A stretch of 64,000 nt of DNA from Corynebacterium sp. J010B-136 (GCF_002967075.1 NZ_PUGE01000003.1:248001-312000), one strand, 5' to 3'; shown: positions 1-9,691, counted from the stretch's first letter. Made by a program: numbers and translations. The notes: generated by a model not told the origin, from the letters alone.

Positions 1-1
1 C

Positions 2-226
2 GATGATGCGCTCAAGCGCTTGGCGCAAGAAGTAGAAGAGCGTGTACGCAGTCATGGCAGTTCCCAGGTCAATGCCAACGACATTGGTTTGGCGATCTTG
101 GATCCACTGCGGGACCTCGATGAGGTTGCTTACCTGCGCTTTGCGTCTGTGTATAAATCTTTCGACAGCGCGGATGATTTCGAATCTGAGATTCGACTCA
201 TGCGCCGGCGTGAGCGCGACGTCTAA
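2..226 (+). CDS. nrdR: Transcriptional repressor NrdR (C-terminal part)
   Basis: The reading frame is open from the first bases and ends at 226, leaving the last 74 residues. NrdR is a nucleotide-binding repressor of ribonucleotide reductase genes, with an N-terminal zinc ribbon and an ATP-cone domain. Only the end of the ATP cone is visible; [19 protein letters not shown] is the family's typical closing segment, followed by a short basic tail ([10 protein letters not shown]). The zinc ribbon and start codon lie outside the window. It converges on hrpA with a gap of 16 bases. In related genomes nrdR follows lexA and precedes hrpA, which fits. The assignment rests on this C-terminal signature and on synteny. 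Confidence 0.9.
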   Translation, partial: DDALKRLAQEVEERVRSHGSSQVNANDIGLAILDPLRDLDEVAYLRFASVYKSFDSADDFESEIRLMRRRERDV

Positions 227-242
227 GCCGAATCGGGATTTC

Positions 243-3200
243 TTAGAGTTTGTCTACAGCCTTTTGAATCCGCCGCAGGGATACGGCATGCGCAGTGCCA
301 AGGCGCTGCGCAAAAAGGGAGACACGTAGCTCTTGTATCATCCACCGAATAGCTTTGATCTCGCGTGAGCGGGCTCGACCAGCTGGCAGATTACGCAGCT
401 TATTGTCCAAGTAGGCCTTAGCATTGTCGATCTCTGCCTGACGGTCAGCATCCTTGTCTGGGTCATGGCCCATTTCTTCCAAGCGGATGAGCATCGCCTG
501 CAAATAGCGGGGGAGATGCCGCAAGTGCTCAATGCCGTGAATGGTCACTGCATGCTTCGGCAGTAGAAATTCCATTTGCTTGACCATGTCATCAATTGCA
601 GGCCCAGTCCACTTCTTCAGCTCATCGGCTACGCGTGAGTATTGCACCATCGCAGGAGCTAAGGCAACGATGGATTGCCGTACACGACCAGGCACCTGTG
701 GCTTAACCTTTTCTTTTAGAGCCTTGAACTCCTCAGGAGAGCGAACCGGACCGCCGGCGTCCATCATGACATCGCGGATTGCGGCAACGCGCGCATCATT
801 GACCAATTCCTCAGCGCCATAGTTATCAATGGCCACACGCTGCTGTAGAGGCAAACCCTTGATCATCTGTGTTGTGTTGACGGTGATTTCACGCATGAGC
901 AAAGTCAGCGTGGTTGTTATCATCGCAGAGTCAGCTGCGGCTTTCGTCGCGTGGACTTTTATAGCAATTCCATCTGGTGTGGCCACTAGTGCTGGGTATG
1001 CGACAACCTCGTGGCCATCGACCACGGTGGCGACTTCTTCGTCCACGCTGCCTAGAGTCTCTTCCGTCCATTCATTAACAGCAGCAGACTCTTGTGCACG
1101 TCCGAGCTGCGATACTGAAGAACTAATGGATCCTGCTTGGCGCTTGACCAGCTGAGCTAAGTCCCTATCCGAGTCAATAACCTTGCCCTTTTTGTCCACC
1201 GCAGCGAAGTTGAACTTCAAGTGTGCGGGCAAAGCCTCCGGACGGAAGTCGGAAGCAGAGATCCCCGAACCGCCTAAATCACGCAAGACATCAGCTAATT
1301 GCTGCACCAAGCGTCCTTGATAAGGGATCAACTTATCCAAGGCCCGGCGCGCAAATTCTGGTACGGGGACCACGGAGCGGCGCAAAGCCTTCGGCAATGT
1401 GCGCATCAACTCTGTGACAAGTTCTTCTCGCAAGCCCGGCACGAGCCAATCGAAGCCCTCTTTGTCTAAGCCCGCTAATAGTGGAACAGGCACCATTAAG
1501 GTGACACCGTCCATGGCATCGCCTGGTTCGAAGCGATAGGTCAATTCCAAGTCAATGGAGCCTTGCTTCCAATGATCAGGAAAGGCATCCTCGGTAACTG
1601 CAGAATCGTCGTTGAGTAGTTCTTCGGGGTCAAAGTCTAAGAGCGTGGGATTTTTGTGGCGTTCCTTCTTCCACCATGAGTCGAAGTAGCGCCCAGTTGT
1701 AATCTTGGCCGGCAGGCGCTTGTCGTAGAACTCAAAGAGCGTATCTTCGTCGACAACAATGCCGCGACGGCGTGCTTTTTCCTCATACTGGCTTGCATCC
1801 TCAAGCTTTTTGACGTTGTCGTGGAAGAAGTGGTGGTGGGTATTCCAGTTGCCACCAATCAGTGCCTCTCGAATAAACATATCGCGAGCAGCCACCGGAT
1901 CGATGCGGTGATACGGCACAATGCGGTCGGCCACGACTGTGACGCCGTAGAGCGTAGAGCGCTGCGTTGCCATGGCGGCTGCACGCTTAGTGGACCACGT
2001 TGGTTCGGAATAGTTGTGGCGCAGGAGATTCCCAGCCAAAGACTCCACCCATGCCGGGTCAATCTTGGCAACATCGCGTGCCCAAAGACGTGAAGTCTCC
2101 ACGAGCTCTGCAGCCATAATGAACTCTGGTGGTTTCTTAGCCAGAGCCGAGCCAGGGAAGATTAAGAATTTTGTATTGCGTGCGCCATAGAATTCCTTGG
2201 AATTGCCATCGCGGGCACCGATATTAGACAACAGACCCGAAAGCAGGGACTGGTGGATGTGGTCATCACGGCGATTGGTCTCTGTAGCAGTCCAACCCAT
2301 CTGCTTGGTAACTCCTTGCAGCTGGCGCACCAAGTCGAACCATTCACGAATGCGCATGTAGTGCAAAAATTCCTTCTTCATACGCTTGCGGAAGGCATTG
2401 CCCGACATTTCATCGCGGGAATCCTGGATGTAATCCCACAGCTTAAGCATGGACAGGAAATCAGAGGTTTTATCTTTAAAGCGTGCGTGCGCCTGATCCG
2501 CTTGTGTCTGGAATTCAAGGGGACGCTCGCGCACATCCTGGATGGTCATGGCAGCGACGATCACCATGACATCGTTAAGCACTCCCAGCTTGTGGGCTTC
2601 GACCAGCATGCGTGCCATGCGCGGATCAACCGGGATGCGTGCCAGGTCTTTGCCGACGGTGGTCAGCTTCGGCAGCCCATCCTGCTCTTCGTCTTCTAAA
2701 GCAGAGAGCTCGTGCAAAACCATCAGGCCATCACGAATAGCTTTGGGCTCAGGGGGTTGGACAAAAGGGAATTTCTCGATTGCGCCCAAACGCAGCGAGA
2801 CCATCTGCAAGATGACGCTCGCAAGGTTGGTACGCAAGATCTCTGGATCAGTAAATTCCGGACGCGATGAGAAGTCTTCTTCAGAATAAAGGCGAATGGC
2901 GATGCCGTCGGCGACACGTCCACAACGTCCCGAGCGCTGGTTGGCTGAGGCTTGTGAAATCGGTTCAATGGGCAGGCGTTGAACCTTCGTGCGCGTGGAA
3001 TAGCGGGAGATACGCGCGGTGCCAGTGTCCACAACATAGTGAATGCCGGGGACCGTCAAGGAAGTTTCGGCGATATTGGTTGCTAGGACAATGCGGCGGG
3101 AGGAATGCGGGCTAAAAACGCGGTGCTGTTCTTGGTTAGACAAGCGCCCATATAAGGGAGTGACTTCCACCCCGCGCCAGTGGCGTGCCTCAATAGCCTC

Positions 3201-4148
3201 CATGGCATCGCGGATATCACGCTCTCCCGGGAAGAAGCAGAGGATATCTCCACTGCCTTCTTTCATAAGCTCAGCGATAGCCTCACACAATCCATCGAGC
3301 GGGTCTTGATCGACTAACTTGCCCTCACGCTCAAACTGCAACGGGCGATAGCGAATCTCGACGGGGTAGGTACGACCCGATACCTCAATAATTGGAGCTG
3401 GCGTGCCTTCTTGATCTGCAAAATGCTCAGCAAAGCGCTCTGGGTCAATGGTCGCAGAGGTAATGATGACTTTCAGGTCTGGCCGGCGCGGCAAAAGCCG
3501 CTTGAGGTAGCCCAATAGAAAGTCGATATTCAAAGAACGCTCATGTGCTTCATCGATGATGATGGTGTCATAGGCATTCAGGAAACGATCCCTTTGCATC
3601 TCCGCCAACAAGATACCGTCGGTCATCAGCTTCACAGCAGTGGTATTTGTTACTCGGTCATCAAAACGAATCGCATAACCGACCGAATCGCCCAAATCTT
3701 GCCCCAGCTCATCAGCGATACGCTCAGCGACGGTGCGTGCAGCCAATCGACGAGGTTGTGTGTGCCCGATTAAGCCGCGACGTCCGCGACCGAGCTCTAA
3801 ACAAATCTTCGGGATCTGCGTAGTTTTACCCGAACCGGTTTCACCAGCGATGATTACCACTTGGTTTTTAGCAATCGCTTCTGCAATGTCATCCTTGCGG
3901 GCACTAACCGGCAAAGCTTCGGGATATTCGATGGGTGGCACGTGGGCATCGATAAGCTCAACGCGTCCGACCGCTTTATCGATATCTGCGCCAATAGCTG
4001 CAAGTGCCTGGGGAGCACGTGCTTTGCTTAAGCGACGGCGAAAAGAGCGCTCATCCGTCAAAGGGACGTGCGCTAAACGCTCATACAACTGGTTACGGGT
4101 TGGAGCGTTGGAAGATTCAGGGGAATTATCGCTTCGTGAGTTACTCAT
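243..4148 (-). CDS. hrpA: ATP-dependent RNA helicase HrpA
   Basis: DEAH-box RNA helicase of 1301 residues, the normal length for HrpA. Visible motifs are Walker A GETGSGKTT near residue 102, DEAH with following ERS near residue 200, SATID (motif III) and QRSGRCGR (motif VI). They are followed by the helicase-associated, OB-fold and long DUF3418-type C-terminal regions. It is expected to unwind RNA in the cytoplasm; in E. coli HrpA acts on stalled ribosomes. The frame runs back to a GTG at 4190, but I chose the ATG at 4148 because the protein then begins MSNSRSD and the extra 14 residues look unrelated to the family. There is no strong ribosome binding site at either start. It is transcribed alone, divergent from the membrane protein at 4324. 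Confidence 0.93.
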   Translation of the reverse strand: MSNSRSDNSPESSNAPTRNQLYERLAHVPLTDERSFRRRLSKARAPQALAAIGADIDKAVGRVELIDAHVPPIEYPEALPVSARKDDIAEAIAKNQVVIIAGETGSGKTTQIPKICLELGRGRRGLIGHTQPRRLAARTVAERIADELGQDLGDSVGYAIRFDDRVTNTTAVKLMTDGILLAEMQRDRFLNAYDTIIIDEAHERSLNIDFLLGYLKRLLPRRPDLKVIITSATIDPERFAEHFADQEGTPAPIIEVSGRTYPVEIRYRPLQFEREGKLVDQDPLDGLCEAIAELMKEGSGDILCFFPGERDIRDAMEAIEARHWRGVEVTPLYGRLSNQEQHRVFSPHSSRRIVLATNIAETSLTVPGIHYVVDTGTARISRYSTRTKVQRLPIEPISQASANQRSGRCGRVADGIAIRLYSEEDFSSRPEFTDPEILRTNLASVILQMVSLRLGAIEKFPFVQPPEPKAIRDGLMVLHELSALEDEEQDGLPKLTTVGKDLARIPVDPRMARMLVEAHKLGVLNDVMVIVAAMTIQDVRERPLEFQTQADQAHARFKDKTSDFLSMLKLWDYIQDSRDEMSGNAFRKRMKKEFLHYMRIREWFDLVRQLQGVTKQMGWTATETNRRDDHIHQSLLSGLLSNIGARDGNSKEFYGARNTKFLIFPGSALAKKPPEFIMAAELVETSRLWARDVAKIDPAWVESLAGNLLRHNYSEPTWSTKRAAAMATQRSTLYGVTVVADRIVPYHRIDPVAARDMFIREALIGGNWNTHHHFFHDNVKKLEDASQYEEKARRRGIVVDEDTLFEFYDKRLPAKITTGRYFDSWWKKERHKNPTLLDFDPEELLNDDSAVTEDAFPDHWKQGSIDLELTYRFEPGDAMDGVTLMVPVPLLAGLDKEGFDWLVPGLREELVTELMRTLPKALRRSVVPVPEFARRALDKLIPYQGRLVQQLADVLRDLGGSGISASDFRPEALPAHLKFNFAAVDKKGKVIDSDRDLAQLVKRQAGSISSSVSQLGRAQESAAVNEWTEETLGSVDEEVATVVDGHEVVAYPALVATPDGIAIKVHATKAAADSAMITTTLTLLMREITVNTTQMIKGLPLQQRVAIDNYGAEELVNDARVAAIRDVMMDAGGPVRSPEEFKALKEKVKPQVPGRVRQSIVALAPAMVQYSRVADELKKWTGPAIDDMVKQMEFLLPKHAVTIHGIEHLRHLPRYLQAMLIRLEEMGHDPDKDADRQAEIDNAKAYLDNKLRNLPAGRARSREIKAIRWMIQELRVSLFAQRLGTAHAVSLRRIQKAVDKL

Positions 4149-4323
4149 GGCTAGTGGGAAATGATACCCGCAATTAGATTCTTTCCCCACTTGCTAAAAG
4201 CGCAGGGGAGCGTTCGAGAAAGTTCCGTGTATGAAACAATTAAAAATAGGCTGAGGCGGTAGCGTGGGAGGAAAGCGCCGCGCAGGCAACGCAAAAAGAC
4301 AATCGAGGGAGAAGGAGTAGAAA

Positions 4324-5370
4324 TTGAGCACTCCATATAACGGTGGGAACAATGACCACGGCAATGAGCCTGACGGTAATGGCAATGATGGATTTGGGGA
4401 ACTGCCGCGCTATGGTGCGACCGATCACCCTGAAGACCAACCTGGGTACGGCAAATCAGAGCCCAACTATTCCTCAGGCTATGACTCCGCCTACGGTACA
4501 AATGGCTACAGTGGCGCCCAATTCGGCGGCCCAGGCTATTCCGGACAGCCTGAAAATGCTGCAGGCTATTCCACTAACCTCGTGCAAACCAATGGCCAGC
4601 TACAGATTTTTAGCGCCATTGGTTTCGGATTCAAGCGCACATTCTCTAACGGCAAGCTGTGGTTGTTGGGAGCGCTAGCTTTTCTGGCCTTGTCTGTAGT
4701 CCTAGGTTTTATTGCCGGTGCTTTCAGCGCACCTGCATCAACGAATGGCAGCATGCAAATCGGGCCGGATATTGCAAGCAATATCGTCGGATTGCTCACC
4801 CTGCTGCTGATGCCTTTCCTTTACCGCCTGGCAACCCATGAAGTTGATACCCGCGCGACCGGATGGTCCTCGATTGGCAAAGACGTCCACTACTGGCCAG
4901 CAATCGCCATTACCGTAGTGTTGTGGCTAATTAGCATGGTGATCACGTTCCTCTTTATCGACCAAGCAGTCAATGGCTTTATCGCCCAAGTAGAAGCTGC
5001 GGGAACAGATGAACAAGCCGTGATCAACGCCGTGAACGAGAATATGGGGAGCTTGCTTGGCCTGTCTGCTCTGTTGCTCTTTGGCACTTTGTTGCTCACC
5101 CCGCTGTATCAGTTGATGGTCTGGTATGCCGCTGATGGGCGCGCCGGGTTCGGTCAAGCAATTGTCCAAGGATTTAAAGCAGGCGCTTCGAACTACCTGC
5201 GTTTGCTTGGCTTTAACGTAGTCATGGGCATTATTATGTTCTTCATCATTATGGCCACCTTCGGCATCGGCACCATCATTGTGCTGCCGGTATATCTTCT
5301 TGCGCAAGCACACGCCTACCGCCAAATTGCCGGCGGACCAGTTCCAGATGATAGCATCGTGCGCCAGTAA
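4324..5370 (+). CDS. Polytopic membrane protein with Gly/Tyr/Asn-rich N-terminus
   Basis: Protein of 348 residues starting with TTG, preceded by a good AAGGAG at 4313-4318. The first 90 or so residues are low complexity, rich in Gly, Tyr, Asn, Asp and Pro, and probably disordered and cytosolic. About six hydrophobic segments follow (for example LWLLGALAFLALSVVLGFIA and NVVMGIIMFFIIMATFGIGT). I recognise no catalytic motif. Corynebacterium genomes carry such a membrane protein between hrpA and oxyR, so it looks like a conserved gene of unknown function. The same style of disordered Gly/Tyr N-terminus recurs in the DUF4190 protein at 20247. A strong terminator hairpin follows at 5401. Confidence 0.8.
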   Translation: MSTPYNGGNNDHGNEPDGNGNDGFGELPRYGATDHPEDQPGYGKSEPNYSSGYDSAYGTNGYSGAQFGGPGYSGQPENAAGYSTNLVQTNGQLQIFSAIGFGFKRTFSNGKLWLLGALAFLALSVVLGFIAGAFSAPASTNGSMQIGPDIASNIVGLLTLLLMPFLYRLATHEVDTRATGWSSIGKDVHYWPAIAITVVLWLISMVITFLFIDQAVNGFIAQVEAAGTDEQAVINAVNENMGSLLGLSALLLFGTLLLTPLYQLMVWYAADGRAGFGQAIVQGFKAGASNYLRLLGFNVVMGIIMFFIIMATFGIGTIIVLPVYLLAQAHAYRQIAGGPVPDDSIVRQ

Positions 5371-5400
5371 TAATGATCGAGTAAAAATAGGCGCATAAAC

Positions 5401-5440
5401 AAACGCACTGTGGATTCGACTTCCACAGTGCGTTTTATTT
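5401..5440 (+). terminator. Rho-independent terminator after the membrane protein
   Basis: Perfect 14-bp stem, 5401-5414 with 5422-5435, around a 7-base loop, followed by TTTATTT. It lies between two convergent genes and probably also stops oxyR transcription from the other side. Confidence 0.85.
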
Positions 5441-5465
5441 GCACTGCGTGATGAAGATGGTTGGC

Positions 5466-6431
5466 TTAACCGATTTTTTCTGCCAATACCTTGCGGGAGC
5501 GAGCAACTGCTGCCTCAAAGGCCTGGATGACCAGATCACCAAAGTGGCGGAATTCTTCACTACGCGCTGCAGACGCACGGAAGACTAGACCAATTTCACG
5601 CTCGGCAATAACGTCATCTCTAAATGTTGCGAGGCTGAGTTTATCGTTGGTGTACTCAGTCGCAATCGCAGATTCTGGCAAGAGAGTAGAGCCGAGACCC
5701 CCCAGGACCAACTGGATAATCGTTGTCAACGAAGATGCCCGGGTAATGGAATTTGTGGCATCGGAAGGATTAAGGTCTGCGCGGCGACACAAGTCCATGA
5801 TCTGGTCACGCAGGCAATGGCCATCATCGAGAAGCAAAAGCTCTAGGTCCTTAATCTGCGCCAAAGTCACATCAGTGTGTCCGGATAGAGGATGTCCCTC
5901 TGGAAGTACAATTGAAAAACGCTCACGGTACAAAGGCACAGAGACCAACCCAGAGCCTTCTGCCGGCAAGGCAATAATAGCCATATCCAGCTGCCCGTCA
6001 CGAAGCTTCTGTGTTAGGTGAGTGGTTTGTTCCTCGACAATGCGAGGCTCAAGATCGGGAAACTGCGTCTTAATATCAGTCAAGATTTGGGGCAAGACAT
6101 AGGGCGTAACCGTCGGGATCATGCCGATGGTCAACGGGCCCGCGAGTTCTCCATGAGTACCGCGCGCATGCGTGAGGAAGATTTCAGCTGCTTCCAATGT
6201 AGCTTTCGCATAAGGCAAAAGACGCTCCCCAGCAGAAGTGACAATGACCTTGCGAGTTGAGCGCTCAATGAGCTGAATTTCGAGTCCTTGCTCAAGCGCG
6301 ACCAAAGCTTGGGAGAGGGAAGGCTGAGAAATCCTCAGCTTCTGAGCGGCCGTACCAAAGTGCTTATTCTCCGCAATGGTAACGAAGGTCCGCAGCTGCG
6401 CCAGGGTAGGACGGTACTCTTTATCGAACAT
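5466..6431 (-). CDS. oxyR: Hydrogen-peroxide-sensing LysR-type regulator OxyR
   Basis: Regulator of 321 residues. The N-terminal winged helix-turn-helix covers about residues 8-65 (FGTAAQKLRISQPSLSQAL), followed by a LysR effector domain. The two redox cysteines of OxyR are present in DDGHCLRDQIMDLCRRADL, at residues 206 and 215. In corynebacteria OxyR controls genes such as katA, dps and ftn. The frame extends to 6497, but the ATG at 6431 gives the family N-terminus MFDKEYRPTLAQLRTF. It is preceded, without a Shine-Dalgarno, by TAGAGT exactly seven bases upstream, so the mRNA is probably leaderless. It is divergent from ahpD; the 154-bp space between them holds a direct repeat that may be the operator. 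Confidence 0.93.
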   Translation of the reverse strand: MFDKEYRPTLAQLRTFVTIAENKHFGTAAQKLRISQPSLSQALVALEQGLEIQLIERSTRKVIVTSAGERLLPYAKATLEAAEIFLTHARGTHGELAGPLTIGMIPTVTPYVLPQILTDIKTQFPDLEPRIVEEQTTHLTQKLRDGQLDMAIIALPAEGSGLVSVPLYRERFSIVLPEGHPLSGHTDVTLAQIKDLELLLLDDGHCLRDQIMDLCRRADLNPSDATNSITRASSLTTIIQLVLGGLGSTLLPESAIATEYTNDKLSLATFRDDVIAEREIGLVFRASAARSEEFRHFGDLVIQAFEAAVARSRKVLAEKIG

Positions 6432-6438
6432 GCCTATA

Positions 6439-6444
6439 ACTCTA
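6439..6444 (-). promoter_or_regulatory. oxyR -10 hexamer (leaderless promoter)
   Basis: On the minus strand TAGAGT is followed by seven bases and then the ATG at 6431. No purine-rich ribosome binding site intervenes, so the transcript should begin at or next to the start codon. Confidence 0.5.
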
Positions 6445-6461
6445 CACGAGCAGCATATGCA

Positions 6462-6509
6462 AACTATAAATGCAGGTGCTATTGATAATGGTTTCAACTA
6501 TATGCAGGT
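6462..6509. repeat. Direct repeat in the oxyR-ahpD intergenic region
   Basis: Two near-copies, 6462-6477 (AACTATAAATGCAGGT) and 6496-6509 (AACTATATGCAGGT), start 34 bases apart. The second lacks two bases. They lie between the divergent start codons and are candidates for OxyR binding sites. The 34-base spacing is about three helical turns. Confidence 0.5.
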
Positions 6510-6585
6510 TAAGTGGCCATTAATTTCATACATGTGATTAGTATTAGGTAAAAACTTTTAAGAATTGATAAAGGCGGCGAATACA

Positions 6586-7125
6586 ATGGAAAATCCAGAA
6601 CTGCGGGATTTAAAGCAAAGAATTCCCCACTATGCCAAAAGCCAACAGCGCAACTTAGAAGTGTTGCTCAATTCTTCGGTGCTCACGCCGCAGCAAAAGT
6701 GGGGATGCTTGCTTGTCTCCGCGGCGCTATCCAGAAACGCTTCCTTGCTCAAGACTATAGATGCCCAATCCCAGAAGTTTCTAAGCGATACGGCCAAAGA
6801 AGCTGCTCTGGCGTGTATCGCCACAATGACGTTGAACAATTGCGGGTTTAGAACCAAACACTGGTTAGGTACCGACTTTGAAGACTTAAGATTTGGGCTG
6901 CGCAACACCGTTGATTTAAAGCCAGGTATTAGCCAGGCAGACTATGAAGTCTGGGCAATCGCAGCTTCCGCAATAAATGGCTGTGAACTGTGCATTCAAG
7001 CTCACAGCCACACTGGTCAGGTTGAAGGCCTAAAAATTGAACAAGTATGGGAAGCCGTCAAGATCGCTTCTGTTATTAGCTCGCTTGCGCAAATCTTGCA
7101 CGTACACGAGGTAATAGATAACTAG
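6586..7125 (+). CDS. ahpD: Alkyl hydroperoxidase D-like protein
   Basis: CMD/AhpD-fold protein of 179 residues. The redox motif is GCELCIQAH, with Cys133, Cys136 and His140, preceded by Glu121 in YEVWAIAASAINGC as in mycobacterial AhpD. In that enzyme the pair Cys130/Cys133 transfers electrons from the lipoylated SucB/Lpd system to AhpC. The histidine between the cysteines of the M. tuberculosis enzyme (CSHC) is replaced here by Leu135 (CELC), so activity may differ. The start chosen is the ATG at 6586; a TTG seven codons upstream is also open. No ahpC lies next to it. It is divergent from oxyR, and its stop overlaps the stop of the convergent helicase gene. Confidence 0.85.
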   Translation: MENPELRDLKQRIPHYAKSQQRNLEVLLNSSVLTPQQKWGCLLVSAALSRNASLLKTIDAQSQKFLSDTAKEAALACIATMTLNNCGFRTKHWLGTDFEDLRFGLRNTVDLKPGISQADYEVWAIAASAINGCELCIQAHSHTGQVEGLKIEQVWEAVKIASVISSLAQILHVHEVIDN

Positions 7126-9665
7126 TACTCGATTCTTAGCCTGGAGAGGCGAACTTCGCCAGCTTCATCAGAAGCATCCAAATCAACGGTAGCTACCAGC
7201 TGATAACCATGATCGCCTGCTGGATCTTTGATAATCTGGCGTACCTCCCAAGCCCTGCCTGAGGTATCTCCCAGTCGGAAGAATTCCTTTCCGCGTGCTT
7301 CCGGGCCGGTCTCCATGTCGTCATACTCATCGAAGTAATCATCCAAGGCAGCTCCGAAATCAGGGATGTCCTCGAGATAATCCAGCATCTCTTCCAGACG
7401 GTCTTCTTTTTCGAAGGCAAAAAGCTGCACGATGCGGAAGAGATAGTTGCGAACCATGATCGTAAAAGCGCGGCGGTTGGATGTTAATAGCGTTGGGTCC
7501 TCGACACCGAAAGCTAGCTCGCGATCGAGTGTTTCTTGAGAAATCGGGGAGTCTTCCCCGGTCATCTCTGCCCACTCATCAACCAGTGAGGAGTCCACTT
7601 GGCGGATAAGCTCACCGAGCCAGGTGATGACATCCGATAGCTCCTCGGTCATGTACTCATCCGGAATCGATTGACGCAAGGTCCGCCACGCATCGGTGAG
7701 ATAGCGCAAGATTACGCCTTCCGAACGGGCCAGCCCATAGCTAGCTACCAGATCGGAGAAAGTCATCGCGCTTTCGAGCATGTCACGAACGACGGACTTA
7801 GGCGCTAGCTCAAATTCCTTTACCCACGGATTCGACTCAGCAAAGGTGTCATAGGCTTGCTCTAGCAATTCTTCTAGCGGCTTTGGCCAGGTGATATCTT
7901 CCACGATCGCCATGCGTTCGGTGTAGTCAACGCCGTCAGCTTTGAGCGCAGCGATTTCTTCGCCACGACGCTGCGATTGCTGAGCTTGTAAAACCTGGCG
8001 TGGATTATCCAGAATCGATTCGAAGACGGAGATGACGTCGAGATAAAAAGTCGGTGACTCCTTATCCAGCAACGACAGTGCAGCGAGTGCGAAAGGCGAC
8101 AGCGGCTGATTCAACGCAAAGTCACGCGGTAACTCACGCACCAGGTGGTACGGGCGTCCGTAGATATCCAAGCCCTTGGTAGAGCGCTGCACAAGCCCTG
8201 CGTTAAGCAAGCCACGGAAGAGGTCCAATGCAGTCAAAATATGCTTGTTTTGCTGCACGCGGGTGTCATGGTTAGTGCGCAGCAAATGTTTCATGTGCTC
8301 ATAGCCATCACCATGACGGGCTAAGACATTGAGCAGCATGGAGTTAGAGACCCGAAACTGTGAGGTCAATTGCTCAGGCTCTGCATGAATGATGCGATCA
8401 AAAGTCTTCTCTGACCACGTCACTGTGCCATCACGCGGGGCCTTCTTCTTGAGCTTTTTCAATTTGGCAGGGTCAGAAGAGAGACGCTGGCGAGCTTTCG
8501 CATTTTCAATCTCATGCTCGGGTGCTTCTACAACCACGGTGCCTTCCGTGTCATAGCCTGCACGACCTGCACGACCCGCAATCTGGTGGAACTCGCGGGA
8601 CTTCAAGATACGTTCGCGACGACCATCGTATTTTGCCAGGCCCGTCATAAGCACGGTGCGGATGGGAACGTTAATACCCACGCCAAGAGTGTCCGTACCG
8701 CAGATTACTTTGAGCAGGCCTTTTTGTGCCAGGCGCTCGACCAAACGGCGATATTTAGGCAGCATGCCAGCATGGTGAACACCAATGCCGCGGCGCACCA
8801 ACTTGGACAAATCCTTGCCAAAAGCGGTGGTGAAACGGAAAGTGCCAATCTCTTCTGCGATGCGCTGCTTTTCTTCCGGAGTTATCAGCCCAGATAGGGA
8901 AGTAAGCGCCTGTGCACGCTCGGAAGCCTCGCGCTGAGAGAAGTGCACAATATAAATAGGGGCTTTACCAGCATCCAAAAGCTCTTGCACAGTTTCATGA
9001 ACCGCCAAGAAGGTATAGGAGAAATCCAATGGAACTGGGCGAGTGGTGCCTCCTACGAAAGTGGTCTCACGACCAGTGCGTTGGGTGAGATCTTTTTCTA
9101 GCCACTCGGTATTGCCCAAGGTTGCGGACATTAGCAAAAATTGCGCCTTTGGCAGCTCTAGCAATGGAACTTGCCATGCCCAGCCGCGGTCCGGCTCGGA
9201 GTAGTAGTGAAATTCATCCATGACTACCTGATCGATTTTTGCTTCTGCACCATCGCGCAGCGCGATATTGGCAACGATTTCAGCAGTAGCGGCGATAATG
9301 GGCGCATTCCCGTTGACCGTGGCATCACCGGTCATCATCCCGACATTCTCGGGGCCAAAGATTTCACACAGGGCAAAGAATTTTTCGCTCACCAAAGCTT
9401 TAATCGGCGCGGTATAAAAGGACCGCTGGCCGCGTGCCATCGCAATAAAGTGCGCGGCATTGGCCACCATGGATTTACCGGAGCCAGTCGGAGTTGCCAG
9501 GATGACGTTATCGCCGGCTAACAGTGCAAGCGATGCCTCCTCCTGGGCGGGGTAGAGAGAAATCCCTCGCTGATCGGTCCACGAGACAAATGTGTCCCAA
9601 ACCGCGTCATCAACGAGGGATTCAGGTACTTCTTGCAAGTCAGGCAGCATCTGGGAGAGGTTCAC
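7122..9665 (-). CDS. DEAD/DEAH-box helicase with DUF3516 C-terminus
   Basis: Superfamily 2 helicase of 847 residues. Walker A is ATPTGSGKS near residue 58, the Walker B box DEFHYY, motif III SATLGN, and motif VI QIAGRAGRAGYD near residue 365. The C-terminal half matches the actinobacterial DUF3516 extension, including an acidic stretch DYLEDIPDFGAALDDYFDEY. It is distantly like Ski2/HelY RNA helicases, so a role in RNA unwinding or turnover is inferred. The GTG at 9665 is preceded by TAAGCT at exactly seven bases, the leaderless pattern seen elsewhere in this window. An ATG five codons in is the alternative start. It overlaps the convergent ahpD by four bases. Confidence 0.88.
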   Translation of the reverse strand: MNLSQMLPDLQEVPESLVDDAVWDTFVSWTDQRGISLYPAQEEASLALLAGDNVILATPTGSGKSMVANAAHFIAMARGQRSFYTAPIKALVSEKFFALCEIFGPENVGMMTGDATVNGNAPIIAATAEIVANIALRDGAEAKIDQVVMDEFHYYSEPDRGWAWQVPLLELPKAQFLLMSATLGNTEWLEKDLTQRTGRETTFVGGTTRPVPLDFSYTFLAVHETVQELLDAGKAPIYIVHFSQREASERAQALTSLSGLITPEEKQRIAEEIGTFRFTTAFGKDLSKLVRRGIGVHHAGMLPKYRRLVERLAQKGLLKVICGTDTLGVGINVPIRTVLMTGLAKYDGRRERILKSREFHQIAGRAGRAGYDTEGTVVVEAPEHEIENAKARQRLSSDPAKLKKLKKKAPRDGTVTWSEKTFDRIIHAEPEQLTSQFRVSNSMLLNVLARHGDGYEHMKHLLRTNHDTRVQQNKHILTALDLFRGLLNAGLVQRSTKGLDIYGRPYHLVRELPRDFALNQPLSPFALAALSLLDKESPTFYLDVISVFESILDNPRQVLQAQQSQRRGEEIAALKADGVDYTERMAIVEDITWPKPLEELLEQAYDTFAESNPWVKEFELAPKSVVRDMLESAMTFSDLVASYGLARSEGVILRYLTDAWRTLRQSIPDEYMTEELSDVITWLGELIRQVDSSLVDEWAEMTGEDSPISQETLDRELAFGVEDPTLLTSNRRAFTIMVRNYLFRIVQLFAFEKEDRLEEMLDYLEDIPDFGAALDDYFDEYDDMETGPEARGKEFFRLGDTSGRAWEVRQIIKDPAGDHGYQLVATVDLDASDEAGEVRLSRLRIEY

Positions 9666-9691
9666 CCGTCCCAGCTTAGCTACGTCCCTTG

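Noticed and set aside
4149..4190. Upstream GTG start for hrpA
   Set aside because: The 14 extra residues do not look like HrpA, and no ribosome binding site precedes the GTG.
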